Origin: Liquidambar formosana
Taxonomy: Eukaryota > Streptophyta > Magnoliopsida > Saxifragales > Altingiaceae
Reading direction: 5' to 3'
Length of the DNA: 64,000 bases
Assembly: GCA_039720395.1 (NCBI GenBank)
Contig: CM077826.1
Location: forward strand, 35,988,790-36,052,789
The notes below the pieces were generated by a model. The model was not told where the DNA came from. It made no database searches and saw nothing but the letters and a program-made list of their open reading frames with translations. The translations under genes were made by a program, and so were the position numbers. This document shows positions 23,916 through 36,800 of the stretch, one piece after another (within the stretch, counting starts at the first letter, position 1; each line of letters starts with the position of its first letter).

Positions 23916-24265
23916 CCCCCCCAAAAAGATGCAAAAAGAAAAAGAAAAAGTAATAATAATAATGCATTCATATTTTAAACTAGAATAAAAGCATAAAAAT
24001 CAATCAAAGTTTGGCCTTTCTATACCAAATTCCTATCTCCACCTCCTTCTTTTTTTTTTTTTTTTTTTTTTGCCCCCCCTTTTTTTCCCCCTCCAAACGA
24101 GAGTTATCCCACTTCATTAGGCCCTAGACTAATCCCCCAATGATGCATAAATCACCCCCCAAATGAGAGGTATCCCCAAGTTTCCTTTATTCTTTCCCTT
24201 CTCTCTTCTCCCTCTTTTCTCTTTTATTTTCTTGCTCATCACTCTCTCAAATCTTATCCCTTATT

Positions 24266-24395
24266 AGGGAGAATTTTAAATTGGATGCTATGGGAAGATA
24301 ACTACACTTCAATACAAATTTCTACTCACTTCCTAATAAATTACTTCTATTTGTAATTATTTTCTCATAGTTCGACCAATCTAAAATTCCACCCT
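24266..24395. mobile_element. Small MITE, copy 1
   Basis: About 130 bp long. It starts GGGAGAATTTTAAATTGG, ends in the near complement CCAATCTAAAATTCC, and has a CTATGGGAAGATAA-type subterminal stretch related to the MYB1-promoter MITE. The homologous element is at 40365. Confidence 0.6.
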
Positions 24396-24415
24396 TATTA
24401 TTATTATTACTATTT

Positions 24416-25739
24416 ACCCTTGACATAACCTTGGAAGTAAAGATTGGACGTATGCATGCCCTAGGTATCCTTCATCTGTAAGGGACGACTCCTAAGGATG
24501 GCACTAATGCAGCTTACCTGAATTTTTGTAAGAACATGACTCAAGCCTTATAGCCTGTGTTAATTACAAATGGGTAGAAATAAAACTTGTCAACCCCTAG
24601 TCATGGCTTGGGTTTTGCAAGCATTCCTCCATCTCTATTTGAGTCATTCCTTATTTAGTGGCCTTGATGCATTGTTTGGTGGTGGATTGATTACAACCCT
24701 CCGGATGGATTCTTTTGAAATGCAATGTACATCTTTTAGGGTTATTGAACCCTTAGATTAGATCTTGTGAAACTTCTAAACCAGACTTGATGTAGTGATA
24801 TTGATCACCATCCTAGGGTGGTTCGAATACATGATTTGCAAGGGTCGTAGGCATGGGGTACCTATTTGGCCGTATGGACTCTTTGGGATGTATGTGACGA
24901 TAATAACAGCATATATGTACATGATATATACAGGCAGGATATGTACAAAAAAACCTTTCCTCGTGCGTGACGGTGTCCTAATGCAATAGGGGTTGGCATT
25001 TCTTTCCTAAAGATGTTACATGACATGTTAGCATGAGGCTGGGTGATGCAAGCCAATCCTAGAAAGATGGGGTCCCAAACCACCTAGGCTTCTTGCAAGC
25101 GTAAACAAGCCTTGGGTGATCTAGGTGGGGGCTTTTCAATGCACACATCTGCCGATGTACAAACCATCTGATGGAGCATACAGCTACATTCGCCCCCTGT
25201 AATCTTGTAGGGTTGGACACTTGAGTGTGCCCGGGTTCAAATAAAACAAAGTATGCATGTATGCATGAAGTGAGCAGTTATATTTGAGGAAAGGATGACA
25301 TATATTCACATGGTATACTACAGTATTTGAGTATATCCATCACGTAGGAAAGCAATTAAATACTTAGAAAAGTAAATAAAGCTTTAACAGAAATAAAGAC
25401 TCACGCACCCCACAAAAAAGAGAAAAATAGGTAGTAAGTAATCTGTTTGAAATTTTGTAAATCAATAATGAGTAAAAAAGACATTGGTCTCATCTAGGTT
25501 TGCATAGGAAATTAACAATTCCAAAAGGGGATTTAAGGAATCTTTGTCAAAATTGAATGGGATTAAACCTATGAAATCCCCAATGGAGTCTCTATACTGT
25601 CGCTACCCCAAAAAAGGATTTGGATAGGGATTGGATTGTTCCTTACTTAAGATGGGACGACCTCGGGTCATCCCTTTTGTGGGTGTGTGTTGGATGATTG
25701 TGAAAATGGATTGAATTCAATTCGAGGGTGCTTTGACCG
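24416..25739. other. Unclassified repetitive-looking DNA
   Basis: Somewhat less AT-rich than its surroundings and without long open frames. It may be the left part of the family-5 retroelement, but I found no boundary or domain. Confidence 0.4.
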
Positions 25740-25904
25740 GCCTAGGCATGCAAGCATATCTAGAATAATCAAAACTATGGAGTTGCCACCAATTATGGGT
25801 TTGAGGACGTGACTGGGCATCCTATGGTTAATTAGAAAGTGGGGTTATCTAAGATCCCAAAATAAGTTAGTCTGAGATCTTATTAGTAAATGGGTCCATT
25901 TGAG

Positions 25905-27563
25905 TGTTAGGAATCAAACTAGAGAGGAAAACTACAAAAGCAGAATTAAAAATTTTCCTACGATTCCCAATCCCATGAATCCAACTATGCATAATACAAA
26001 ACAAAACCCTAACTACAAAGAGAGTTAAGATATTTACAGTTGAACAAAGTCTTCTCCTTTATGCTCCAAGCTTTGTACTACAAGCAGCAATGAATGAGCA
26101 GTCCAAGTAGCCTCCAACGGTATCCACACCAAACTTGAACTTGAAGTCCTTTCCTTCTTCTTCCTTGTTATTGCTAGAGGTGGAGAAGAGAGAGAGAGGC
26201 TTGGACTTTTCGGCCAGCACTTGGGAGCCTCCAAGAGTGCTTCAAGTGATGATGTTATCACATCATAAGAGGCTATATATAGCATCCACATAGAGCTGAC
26301 CAAGGGTGGGATTCCAAACCCTAATGGGTTTTGTGTAATTACTCTTAATTACACAATAACCCCTCTAATTTGTATCTTATACAACCTTGCTCCTTAAGAA
26401 CTCTTCTTTTATTCACTTATGCCCTTTCTCTCATAGACTTTCAAGCTCTTCTAGCATGATCAGTGTGTGATCCATTGGGTTCACATCATCAAGTAGTAGG
26501 TATAGCACATGTTGCGCACAATGGAACACTTTCCTTTAGAGGGTCTAATTAAAACTCCTTTCAATTCCCTAATTGATTATAACTCATTTATATCAATTAG
26601 GGTTTCTACTAACCATGTGTAACACCTAGCATATAGCTCATGGTGTGGTTTTTAATGAGGTGAATAGTCATTTATAAAGAACCCTTCTGTTGTAGTTTAT
26701 AGGTTACAATTACATCCTTCCATCAACACAATGTCTCCAATTAAACTAATAGGACATGGAAGTCTGTCAAGTCCCTAGTTCAATTACTTTATACTCATTT
26801 ATGAATATCAACTCAATGATGAACTTATGGAAACTTCTTTCCATATTCATACTACCATGGGCCCATGGACTTAATGAATTATATTCAATGAATGCTAGAC
26901 AAGACATTCCCTCCCTTTTTCTTGAGAGTGATGGATTCCTTGTTAATCACTCACATGCCTTCACACACATAGCAGTAGGGCCAATGAACACCCTTACAGA
27001 CCCCTATAAGGATCTGCACTTAGTGTTATCAAACTTCTAAAGCTACATGTATAAGGCAACTATGGTGTCTCAGGTCTAAGGATTACTTGTACCACTATAA
27101 CAATGAGAAACTGATTAACAGGCAGGTCAAAACTCTATTCAGTTTATCTCATATCTTTGGTCACATTCAGTGTACCTATTCTATAATAGGCACCCACTTG
27201 TTGGTTGTAGTGTCTCCACACAAATAGCTTGAGACTAGTTATCCTCCTATAGAGTTAACTTAACAAGTGTTAGTTCTATAGTACATTACTATCCATCATA
27301 GTGAACCTTCAACTAGAAATGTTTTAGGAGTTGAGTATAGAGATATATTTACAGTCTCAAAATTACAACACTTTGTAATTTCATACTCTCAACTCTAACT
27401 CCATGGACATATTATGTAAATATAAATGATGCATATAAACATAATAGAATAAGCCCTTTTACTAAATCAATAATAAATGTGACATGCATAAATAAAATCA
27501 ATTAATTGTTCCTAATCCCTAAACAATCATCTCTATGATTGGCTCTAGGGCATAATCCTAACA
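25905..27563 (-). mobile_element. Solo LTR, family 6 (1659 bp), TSD TTGAG
   Basis: It starts TGTTAGGAATC and ends ATAATCCTAACA (complement TGTTAGGATTAT), with TTGAG at 25900-25904 and 27564-27568. The minus strand start, TGTTAGGATTATGCCC, resembles Copia-type LTRs, so the minus orientation is preferred. Open frames inside it do not resemble any protein. Confidence 0.8.
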
Positions 27564-29200
27564 TTGAGGTCCATTTTAAAAATTGATTGACTCCTATTGG
27601 TATACGAGACTAGAGATTGAGGGTAAGGGGGTTTGGTTACGAGTGGGGAAGGTGTCAGGCACCCCACATCGCCCGTTGGAATCCAATGGTTCTCAGTTTT
27701 GACAATGTTTCTGTTTAAATCCCCATTTAATATTATTGATTTCCTATACGAGTAATTTAACACAAAATACCTTCTTTGAAGGTTGGTGAAGTTTCCCATT
27801 TTGAAAAAGATATTAGAGGCATTTGAACAAGGTTTTGAAAGTATTGGTATTTGAAAATATGCCTTAAGGTTTTTATAAATGAGAACTTTTTGAAAAGACC
27901 ACAAATTCGCCTTCCTTCTCATGGGTATCTTAGGTCAAATTGATCGACTCCTAACAGAAGTATCTCTATCTCGCAATGGTAAAAATGAATCCTTTCATGA
28001 AAGGATGGAAATGGAAATGATGTGATTCCATTTTTATAGAATTAATATCAAGTGTGAATCTATTTTGGATTTTTAGGGAACTCAAGACTTTTGAAGTCAA
28101 TAGGATGGATAGAGAGAAGGATGCTTTGTGAAAGCATCTGAAAGTAAAGGGTATGTTCTCTTTTGAAGAGAAGAAATAGTCTTTTGAAGACAGGCGTTCC
28201 TTTTGAAGGAAAAATGTATCTTAGTTAAAAAAGGAGGGGGCACTTTCGAAGTGTAAGTAAATTCTATTTATCTAAACTGAAAGTAAAACTTTACAATTCC
28301 TAATCCCGACTAAAAGGAGGTTCCATATGGAATGATGGTTTTGGAAAATTGACTTCATGTGATAGGAAGATGTATTTTGAAAAGGGAACATGCGCCCTTT
28401 TAATGAAAAGATTTATTCGAGTCATTCTTGGAATGAACCCGTCAATTAAAATCATTGCGCGATCATTGAGGATTTTGAAAGTAATGTTTTTGTAAATGAT
28501 GTGCCCATTAACAACTTACTTGGTGGCAAGAAATTCCTTTTAAATCATGAAGTCAAATTCTTTATCTGATAAAGGTGTTAATGTTGTTAAAAATGATTAG
28601 TGGGAAAATGGTCCTATGTAGACATGAATCAAACCTTTTTTGAAAGCTAAACCCTGTTAGCGGGAATTTAAGATGTAAAGATAGGTTTTCAAAGACTTTT
28701 TTTGGGAAAAAATACTTATAGTTTTTGAAGCATGAAAATGGTGAGGAGGAATTTAAATCTAATCTTGGAAGTGCACTAGAATTGATTGAATAAAAATGTA
28801 ATCAACCAAATCTCTTAAGGATTAGAATTTTACTACGTGGCATAGGGACACGTAGGAGTTCTTGGATTCTGGGTAAAATTATTCATTGGAATTTGGCGGG
28901 TCAGTTGATTAAATCCATTTGATGGTGATAAGCTATTATGCTAGGGACCAGTTTTTAAGCATTTGACGCTGTAAAATTTTATCCATAGCATGATAGTTTA
29001 CCTTAATTAAACTTTATTCACATGGGAATAGAATTAAAACATCACATAGCATGAAATTTCAAGATAAACCTATCGAAAATGTCAAAAGATACATAAACAT
29101 AATCAACCTTGGTAAGGTTTGGAATTCATGAATGTGATGTTTATTGCTTTGATAATCACAAGTATATGTACAAGGATAAAAAATGGGTTAAGTGACCATA

Positions 29201-29390
29201 AAATAAAAAGTGCTCAAACATTGGGGCAAAAGAGTCGCAACAACCACAACCCAGAGGATAGCTAAAGCCATAGCCTCTACATTTAAGCAGAAAATAAAAG
29301 TTGATAATGTACAAGCACTAGGGTAAAGGGTCGCAACGACTACAACCCAGAGGGTAGCTAAAACCATAACCTCTAAAATAAATTTTTTTT
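29201..29390. repeat. Two-copy tandem repeat, period about 96 bp
   Basis: GTCGCAACAACCACAACCCA at about 29234 recurs as GTCGCAACGACTACAACCCA at about 29330, with the surrounding sequence also repeated. It lies within the family-5 LTR-like DNA. Confidence 0.6.
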
Positions 29391-32382
29391 TAAAAAAAAA
29401 TATGAGAACAACCATTTTGAATGAATTTGTTCAAGTCCATACATTTGTCTATTTATCCAAGCATGGGGATATTCAATTAAGTCTAATAAACTCCGTAGTA
29501 GAGGGGATTATTTTATATCCAAGTTGATTATGATTACTAACAAGAAAACAAGAAGAAGTTAGTGTAAACGATATGCATGCATGCATGAACCTAACCTTGC
29601 TAATTTTGATTTTGCTTAAACATCACTTTAACCTTTTGATATGCCTAAATTTCTATTTCAAGCATCACAAATGCAAGCTCACATGTAATGAAGAAGAATA
29701 AAAATGGGTGCTAGCAACCTATTGGGTGGTTTGCATGCGAAAGGTGGTTTAGGGTCTCCTTGCCTTTAACCCACTATACATGACTTTAATCCCTTCATGA
29801 CACGTGTTAGGAAGTCCATGTACATACTGGGACTAAGGTAAGAAGGGTGAAAATCACATATCGAGGTTGCAATAAATAATGTTATCAATAGGAAATTTAA
29901 GAAAGCTTAAGAATAAATTTTAAAGGGAAGCTTACTTAGTGTAGGTGATTTTCACCTTAGCTTTGATCAATGTAGGCTTGAGTACTCCTTTGCTAGACTT
30001 GAAAGTCCTTCTTTGAGATGCTCCTTTATGTTCCAAGTATGCTTTGAACTTGAGGCTTTGACAATTTGAAGAAGTTCAATGCATGGGTGCATGCAATGAG
30101 GTGAATTTTTTGGGAGGATTTTAGTGAAGTTATAAGGAGTTTTGTGTGAAGATTTTTGTAGTGGATGGAGTGAGGATGCTTGGATGTTGGGGTGGTGAGG
30201 ATTGGAGGAAAGTTTGGTATAGTTTTTGTAGGATGAAGAGGATTGAATTAAAGTAGAAAAAAAAAAAAATTGGCCCTTTAATGAAATAAAAAGTGGACTA
30301 TTTATAGGAAAACTTGGACTTTTAGGGGTAAAATGGTCATTTGGAAGGGCATTATGGTCATATGGGACATAGAGGTCATTTGGCAATTGTTTGGTGAAGG
30401 AAATACCTCATTTGATGAGGGCAAAGTGGTCCAATTGTGGCAAAAGAGCAATCTACCATGGCAGATTATCCACGCTGGCATGGTAGGCGTGGGCCACACT
30501 AGCCTGGCAGGCGTGGACCCAGTCCCATCCATGCAACTGGATTATGGCTGCAGGGGGGCTCTAGGGTGGCTAGCAGAGCCAAAAGCATATTACCCATGCT
30601 GGTAGTGCCAGCGTGGCTCACTTTTTCCACATTTGTGATGATTTCTCATCATTAGCCATGGGAACTTGTGATCCTCGGTTTGTGTGCCTTATTTGATGAG
30701 GTGGGGCTACTGTGGTGAGTTAGAAGTGGTGGTCCGCCCTGCTATAGGGTCGTATAATCGCGCGATCATGTTCGATCGACGATCGAATGGATTCCGACTG
30801 TTGATCTTTAATGTGGATTGAAACTTTGGGACCCTAAACTTGGTTTGGGACAAAAAAGGTGGAGTGTGTACCCTTTGGGGTGAGATCGAATGGCCCAGCT
30901 GCGAGCATAGTGCTTACAGGGCTGTGTAATTAGGGTTTCATTGATCATTAGCCGAATAAGGCCCAATCTCTAATCAAATGGCCTTGTGTTGATCTTGAGG
31001 GATTGTATTGAAGATCCAACGGTTGGATTGACTATTGGATTAAAGATTATGAGAGATCGAACCACCAATGTTATATTAGGGGTTCGATTTAGGGGGCTTT
31101 GGCGATTAGAGGGTCTGTGACTTCTGATTCCCTATCAAATGGTCCTAGACCGCTCTAGGAACATTAAATTGAAGATCCAATGGTTGGATTGACCATTGGA
31201 TAAGAGATTATGGGAAATCGAACCATCCAATGCTGTGTCAGGGGTTGGATTTGGGCATTTTGGGGATCAGGAGGGTTTGTGCCCTTAAATTCCCAATCAA
31301 ATAGTCCTAGACCGCTCTAGGAACGTTGAGTTAAAGATCCAACGGTCGGACTAACCATTGGATCAAAGATTGTGAGGAATCAAACCACCTAATGCTTGTG
31401 TTAAGGGTTCGATTTAAGGGTTTTGGGGATTGGTGGGTCTGTGCCTTGCAATTCCCAATCAAATGGTCCTAGACCGCTCTAGGAACATTGAATTGAAGAT
31501 CTAATGGTCGGATTAACCATTGGATTAGAGATTTTGAGAAATCAAACAACCCAATGTTGGATTAGGGGTGCGATTTAGGGGTTTTGGAGGATCGGAGGAT
31601 CTATACCTTCTGATTCCCAATCAAATGGTCCTATACCACTCTAGGAACATTGAAATAAAGATCCAACTGGTTGGATTAACCATTGGATCAGAGATTGTGA
31701 GAAATCGACCCTTCTAATGTTGTATTAGGGGTTCAATTTAGGGGTTCTGGGGGATCGGAGGGTCTGTGCCTTCTGATTCCCAATCAATGGTCCTAGACCG
31801 TTCTAAGAACATTGAATTGATGATCCAACTGGTCGGATTAACCATTGGATCAGAAATTAGTAAGAAATCGAACCATCCAATGTTGTATTAGGGGTTCGAT
31901 TTGGGGGTTTTGGGGATCAGAGGGTCTATGCATTCTGATTCCCAATTAAATAGTCCTAGACCACTCTAGGAACATTGAATTGAAGATCCAATGGTCGGAT
32001 TAACTATTGGATCAGAGATTGTGAGAAATCGAACCACCTAATGTTGTATTAGGGGTTCGATTTAGGGGTTTTGGGGATCGGAGGGTCTGTGCCTTCTGAT
32101 TCCCAATCAAAATGGTCCTAGACCGCTCTAAAAACATTAAATTGAAGATCCAACGGTTGGATTGACCATTAGATAAGATATTGTGAGGAATCAAACCACC
32201 TAAGGCTGTATTAGGAGTTTGATTTAGGGCTGTTTGTGGATCAGAGGGTTTGTTCCTTCTAATTCCTAATCAAATGGTTCTAGACCGCTCTAGGAACTTT
32301 AAATTGAGGATCCAACAATCGAATTAACCACTGGATCAGAGATTATGAGGAATCGAACCACCTAAGGCTGTGTTAGGGATTC

Positions 32383-34577
32383 TGTCACGCCCCGACTCGG
32401 AGAGTCGACACGTGGATAAAAGTCAAAGTAAAAAGGTGTACACGTGGATAAGTCAGAGTATAAAAGTTGCGGAAGACTTAGTCAAATCCACGTGTATTTT
32501 TTTTTTAAATATTTTTAATAATAATGGTGCCAGCTCATCAATAATACCCAAATAATTAATATGAAATGTTATGCTCACACATCATGCCCATAATAATATA
32601 TGGTCTCAAAATAATGCCAACATCCCTGGCACATAGGTTGGATTCAAACTATTCAAGGTTCATTAAGTAATAATGGTAATAACAATAATAATAATAGAAA
32701 TGTCCATACATCAAAATAACATAGTCTCTATGTAATGCACGTGCATCTATCCTCATCCATGACTATATTAGTATGCCACCTTCAAGTTCCAACCTCAAAT
32801 TATGCCACTAGGCATCCGCCATCGGCAAACCCTCACTCATCACCTGATCATCTAAAATAATAATAGGATGAGCTGCAAAGCCCAATAGGAAATATGTGTG
32901 GATTCTATACAATTAATATATGTGCAGATACATGGTATATGAATTAAAATCATTTAATAACTCAAAATCAAATATCAGTCACAAATCAATACTTTGTGTG
33001 GGTTTTGAGTTAATTTCCCAAAATTCTCATAGTATCTCCAATTCCCAAAACTATGGGATCAAACCATGCATCAACCGTCGCTAATCACAGGTTACGTCGT
33101 CACGTCAACCCCCGGCTCAGCCAAGCACGAAAATAACCAACACCTACGCGGCGTTCTTCCTCGAGGGCTTCAGGGTCTTTCACCCAAGGGCACTTTACCC
33201 TGCTTGCTATTCGCGGAGTATTCTCAACGCAGGACACCACTTCATTGTGATGCCCCCACCCGTTTGATGCATACCAAGACCCAAGGTCCATATATCCAAA
33301 ACATTTTTCCATCATTCAAATAAATATTCGAGTGTCCAAAAGTATCCATAAACATGTTTGATAAATTTCTAGAATTTCAGTAACATTTCTAAAGCATTTC
33401 CAAGTAAACAACATTTATAAAGCATTTTTCCAAGATCCAAGTATCATGAAAATTCCACACATTTAACAGATATTTCACAATAACATTTAAACGAGTATAT
33501 AACCATGTATCTTTAAGGAACAATATAAAACAGTCGTATCAAATGATATATTGAAGGATTCCCTAAATTTTGAACAAGTAATAAAATATTTGGTTATAAA
33601 TCAGTGGGAAAATCCAAAAATATCATTAAGACATTTAAAATCACATTTATAGAACAACACCATATTAAATGTAAAGAAGCCACATTTCCTACCTCAATTG
33701 CGAGCAATACCAACCCAAAACCACGTGATAGACACTGACAACGCGAATGCAGCGTTAATGCTCCCTAGGGTCCTCCCGAGGACCGATAAAATCTGATAAT
33801 TATGCATACGTAATCTTTAGGTAAATTTCAAAATAAATATAACACACTAAAAAAATTACTATTGGCCTTCTAACAGTAAACTATGGTCCCAAAATCATCA
33901 AAATAATTTTTAAAACACTCTCTATAATTTCTGGGAATTTTCTGTAATTTTTGGAATTTTCTGATATTTTCTGGAATTTTTAATAAATATTAATTTGGCC
34001 AAAAAGTCAAACTACAGTCAAACTTGGTCAAAATGATCAACTAAGGGTCCCACACGGTAGGGCCCTCCAAGACGAGTCCAACGGTCAAATTTGGGGTTCA
34101 TATGATTATCGTATGGCTTTTAAATGCGTGAGAACACGGTAAGGTACACAGATGCACCCACACAGGATCATAGACCTATGGGGTCATCTTCAACCTCCCG
34201 CGGGTTGAATTGTGTAACCGGGTTACACCGTGTGTTCAACGGGCCAACTTCGACGATTAATATCTCTCTTGTTTCTTAACCGTTTTCAGTGATTCAAGTG
34301 TCGAATCGAAGCTCATGCGGAGTACTACGTGCGACTATAAATTGTTCATTCAGAATCCTATAAAATCATATTCGTTTTTAAGCCTAAAGTTTCGGGTTTT
34401 CATGATCCAAAATTCTAAAATTTCTAAAACTTCAACCTACAGTCAATTTCTCTAAAATTTGACACTACCATGGTGTTCCTTGGTCCCAAAAACATAAAAT
34501 ATGATCATCCTTTCTAAGAATAACATAAGAAAATAAAATTGCATATACATATATATATATATATACACAGTACGTGA

Positions 34578-34629
<52 letters not shown>

Positions 34630-34903
34630 CAACGATAGAGGAGGTGAGGATTTTACCTCACTAACAGAGCTCCACGAACTCAGCCAAAAACCTCTACCAG
34701 ACCACTCTGTTTTTTTCTCCTCTGTTCTTCCTCAATTTCTCTCTCTCTGTTGCTCTTTCTCTAACTCTCTGTCTCGATCCCTCTATACATATAAATATAA
34801 CCAAAGCAGATGCCAGTGGTAGGTGCAGCTAATGATTCCTCTATACTTATATATATATCCAAAGCAAATGGAAGTGGTGGTGCGGCTAATGATCCCTCTT
34901 TAC

Positions 34904-34936
<33 letters not shown>

Positions 34937-35059
34937 TCCAAAGTAGATGCAAGTGGTGGGTGCATAATTTTATGCTACACTTGCCTAAGTTATGGTGAAG
35001 TTGCACACATAGGATCAAATAAATATCATAAATATATTTCTAAAACTCAGGTCATCACA
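32383..35059 (+). mobile_element. Solo LTR, family 4 (2677 bp), TSD GATTC
   Basis: It begins TGTCACGCCCCGACTC, ends AGGTCATCACA, and has GATTC at 32378-32382 and 35060-35064. It contains a (TA)n run (34582-34624) and a three-unit tandem repeat (34779-34970). TGTCACGCCCC starts are typical of Ty3/Gypsy LTRs. It carries no coding domain. Confidence 0.88.
34779..34970. repeat. Three-unit tandem repeat (57-59 bp) with internal (AT)n
   Basis: CCTCTATACATATA.. restarts at about 34779, 34838 and 34895, each unit followed by a CCAAAGCAGATG-like segment and an AGTGGTGG-like segment. The last unit has an expanded TA/CA run. Confidence 0.65.
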
Positions 35060-36676
35060 GATTCGATTTAGGGCATTTTGGGGATCAGAGGGTTTGTGCT
35101 TTCTGATTCCTAATCAAAAGGTCCTAGACCGTTCTAAGAACATTGAATTGAAGATCCAATGGTCGGATTAACAATTGGATCAGAGATTATGAGAAATCGA
35201 ACCACCCAATGTTATATTAAGGGTTTGATTTGGGAGTTTTGGGGAACGGAGGGTCTATGCCTTCTGATTCCCAATCAAATGGTCCTAGACCACTCTAGAA
35301 ACATTGAATTGAAAATTTAACGGTCGGATTGACCATTAGATAAGACATTGTGAGGAATCGAACCACCTAAGGCTGTGTTAGGGGTTTGATTTAGGGCATT
35401 TTTGGGATCAGAAGGTTTGTGTCTTTTGATTCCCAATCAAATAGTCTTAGACCACTCTAAGAACGTTGAATTGAAGATCTAACGGTTGGATTAACCATTG
35501 GATCAGAGATTGTGAGAAATCGAACCACCTAAGGCTGTGTTAGGGGTTCGATTTAAGACATCTGTACCTCGCTTCCTGCTCTAGAGACTCGAAAGTTACA
35601 CTAAGGGAATGCCTTGCCCTAATGGTAGGTAAGACAAAGTGAATAAAATTAGTTACTGAGTGTGTCCAACCTAATTATACTGCTGATGGGTTGATCGATT
35701 TTGTTCAAAGGTGGCTGGACAAAATTTGGGTGTCTACACACATCACACAGTACATAACATAAATGAATAAATGGAACCAAAAGAAGCTCAATCATTTATG
35801 ATACTTTTTAAACGTACAAATGAAAAAAAACAAAGCAATTTCTATCATACATAACAATTAGCGTAGCAATAATGCATGTGTGTGGGGACCCGGGACCAGT
35901 GAGAGTAAAAAATCATCCTTACCAATAAACAAATAAAAGCATTCAAACAAACTAGTGGGGGGCTAAAAAGATTATAGTCAAACAACATGTGGGGACCAAA
36001 TGTAAACAGATTTCAATACAATAAATTTCACAAATATCAAACGCACACCCTTCAATACATAAACAATCCCCAAATGTAAACCCAACAAAACCTAAAAATA
36101 ATTATTTTAAGTAATAAACAATGCGACACGATAATCCTCTAATCATAAGCTAAAACGGCTCCAACACACTAAAAAATCACATACAATCCGTAGATGAATG
36201 CTTGACAATACTCATTGAACAAAAGTACGAAAATTGAAATTTTAAGGTTGGTTAATTGCATACCTGATTTGAAGTCTGTAGATGAATCCTTGTCCATACT
36301 CGAACAAGAAGTCTCCAACTTGATCGATCAGTTCGCTTGAAAACCCTAACCTCGATTAACCCTCCCCAAATTGCAATTTCCTCTCTAATGTCACTAAAAT
36401 TGGGCAAAGTATAAGAATTGGGGTTTTTTAGCTAGGGACGAAGTTACGTGAGCTCACGTGACATCTATTTGGGCAAGAGACGTGAGCCCTCATGCCATGT
36501 CAATGCCACATAGACGAGCATGTGCGTGCATGTGCATTTTCCGTCAAGTTAAGAGACGGTTGTTAGTGTTTGGCCAACATTGAATCAGTATTTTTAAAAA
36601 TGTCCCAAAATTGTGCAATTTATAAGTTAATGGACCAAATTGACATTTAGGGTATAGTTAATGGAACTAAAACGTC

Positions 36677-36800
36677 ATTTACCCGAATATAAATTAGTAG
36701 ACTATTAACTTTTTAGTAGATGACTACTAACTTAACTAAGAATGACTACTAATTTATATTCATATGTAATTATTTGCCCGTAGCCAGACCAATTTGTAAT
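36677..36800. mobile_element. MITE remnant, duplicate copy
   Basis: This is the same sequence as 23793-23915, carried along by the segmental duplication. Confidence 0.5.

Larger units (their letters stand above)
22846..24415. repeat. Segmental duplication, copy 1
   Basis: 22846-24159 recurs at 35739-37023, and 24171-24415 recurs at 40303-40515 in the same order and orientation. The copy includes the MULE leader, an adjacent MITE and a polypyrimidine tract. Homology ends in an ATT microsatellite. Divergence is modest, with scattered substitutions and short indels. Confidence 0.78.
30981..35568. repeat. 162-bp tandem array, 12 units, interrupted by a solo LTR
   Basis: The landmark CCTAGACCGCTCTAGG or a variant recurs at about 31143, 31305, 31467, 31629, 31791, 31953, 32116, 32279, 35122, 35283 and 35445, a steady 161-163 bp spacing. 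A first, degenerate unit begins at about 30981. Removing the 32383-35059 insertion and one GATTC restores a 161-bp spacing between units nine and ten. Each unit carries two short dyads (CCTAGA-N4-TCTAGG and ATCCAA-N3-TTGGAT, or variants of them). 162 is a multiple of three, but stops interrupt all frames. Confidence 0.9.
25740..35738 (-). mobile_element. Long reverse-oriented LTR-like sequence, family 5 (left limit uncertain)
   Basis: On the minus strand it begins TGTAGACACCCAAATTTTGT at 35738, a standard LTR start. It runs through the 162-bp array and ends somewhere left of 25904, where a GGTGGCAACTCC-type tail resembles the other LTRs. Two solo LTRs (25905-27563 and 32383-35059) interrupt it. 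Without them about 7.3 kb remain, longer than most LTRs, so part may be untranslated internal region. Long LTRs with internal tandem repeats are known in the Tat/Ogre lineage; the assignment is an inference. No coding domain was found. Confidence 0.42.

Noticed and set aside
27545..27922. 125-codon minus-strand open frame
   Set aside because: It crosses the family-6 LTR junction and has no recognisable domain.
29967..30386. 139-codon minus-strand open frame
   Set aside because: Composition is low-complexity (Ser, Pro, His, Lys) and it lies within repetitive LTR-like DNA, with no family motif.
30981..32382. The 162-bp array as a coding repeat (54 codons) or as a CRISPR-like array
   Set aside because: Stops occur in every frame, there is no repeat/spacer alternation, and the context is plant retroelement DNA.
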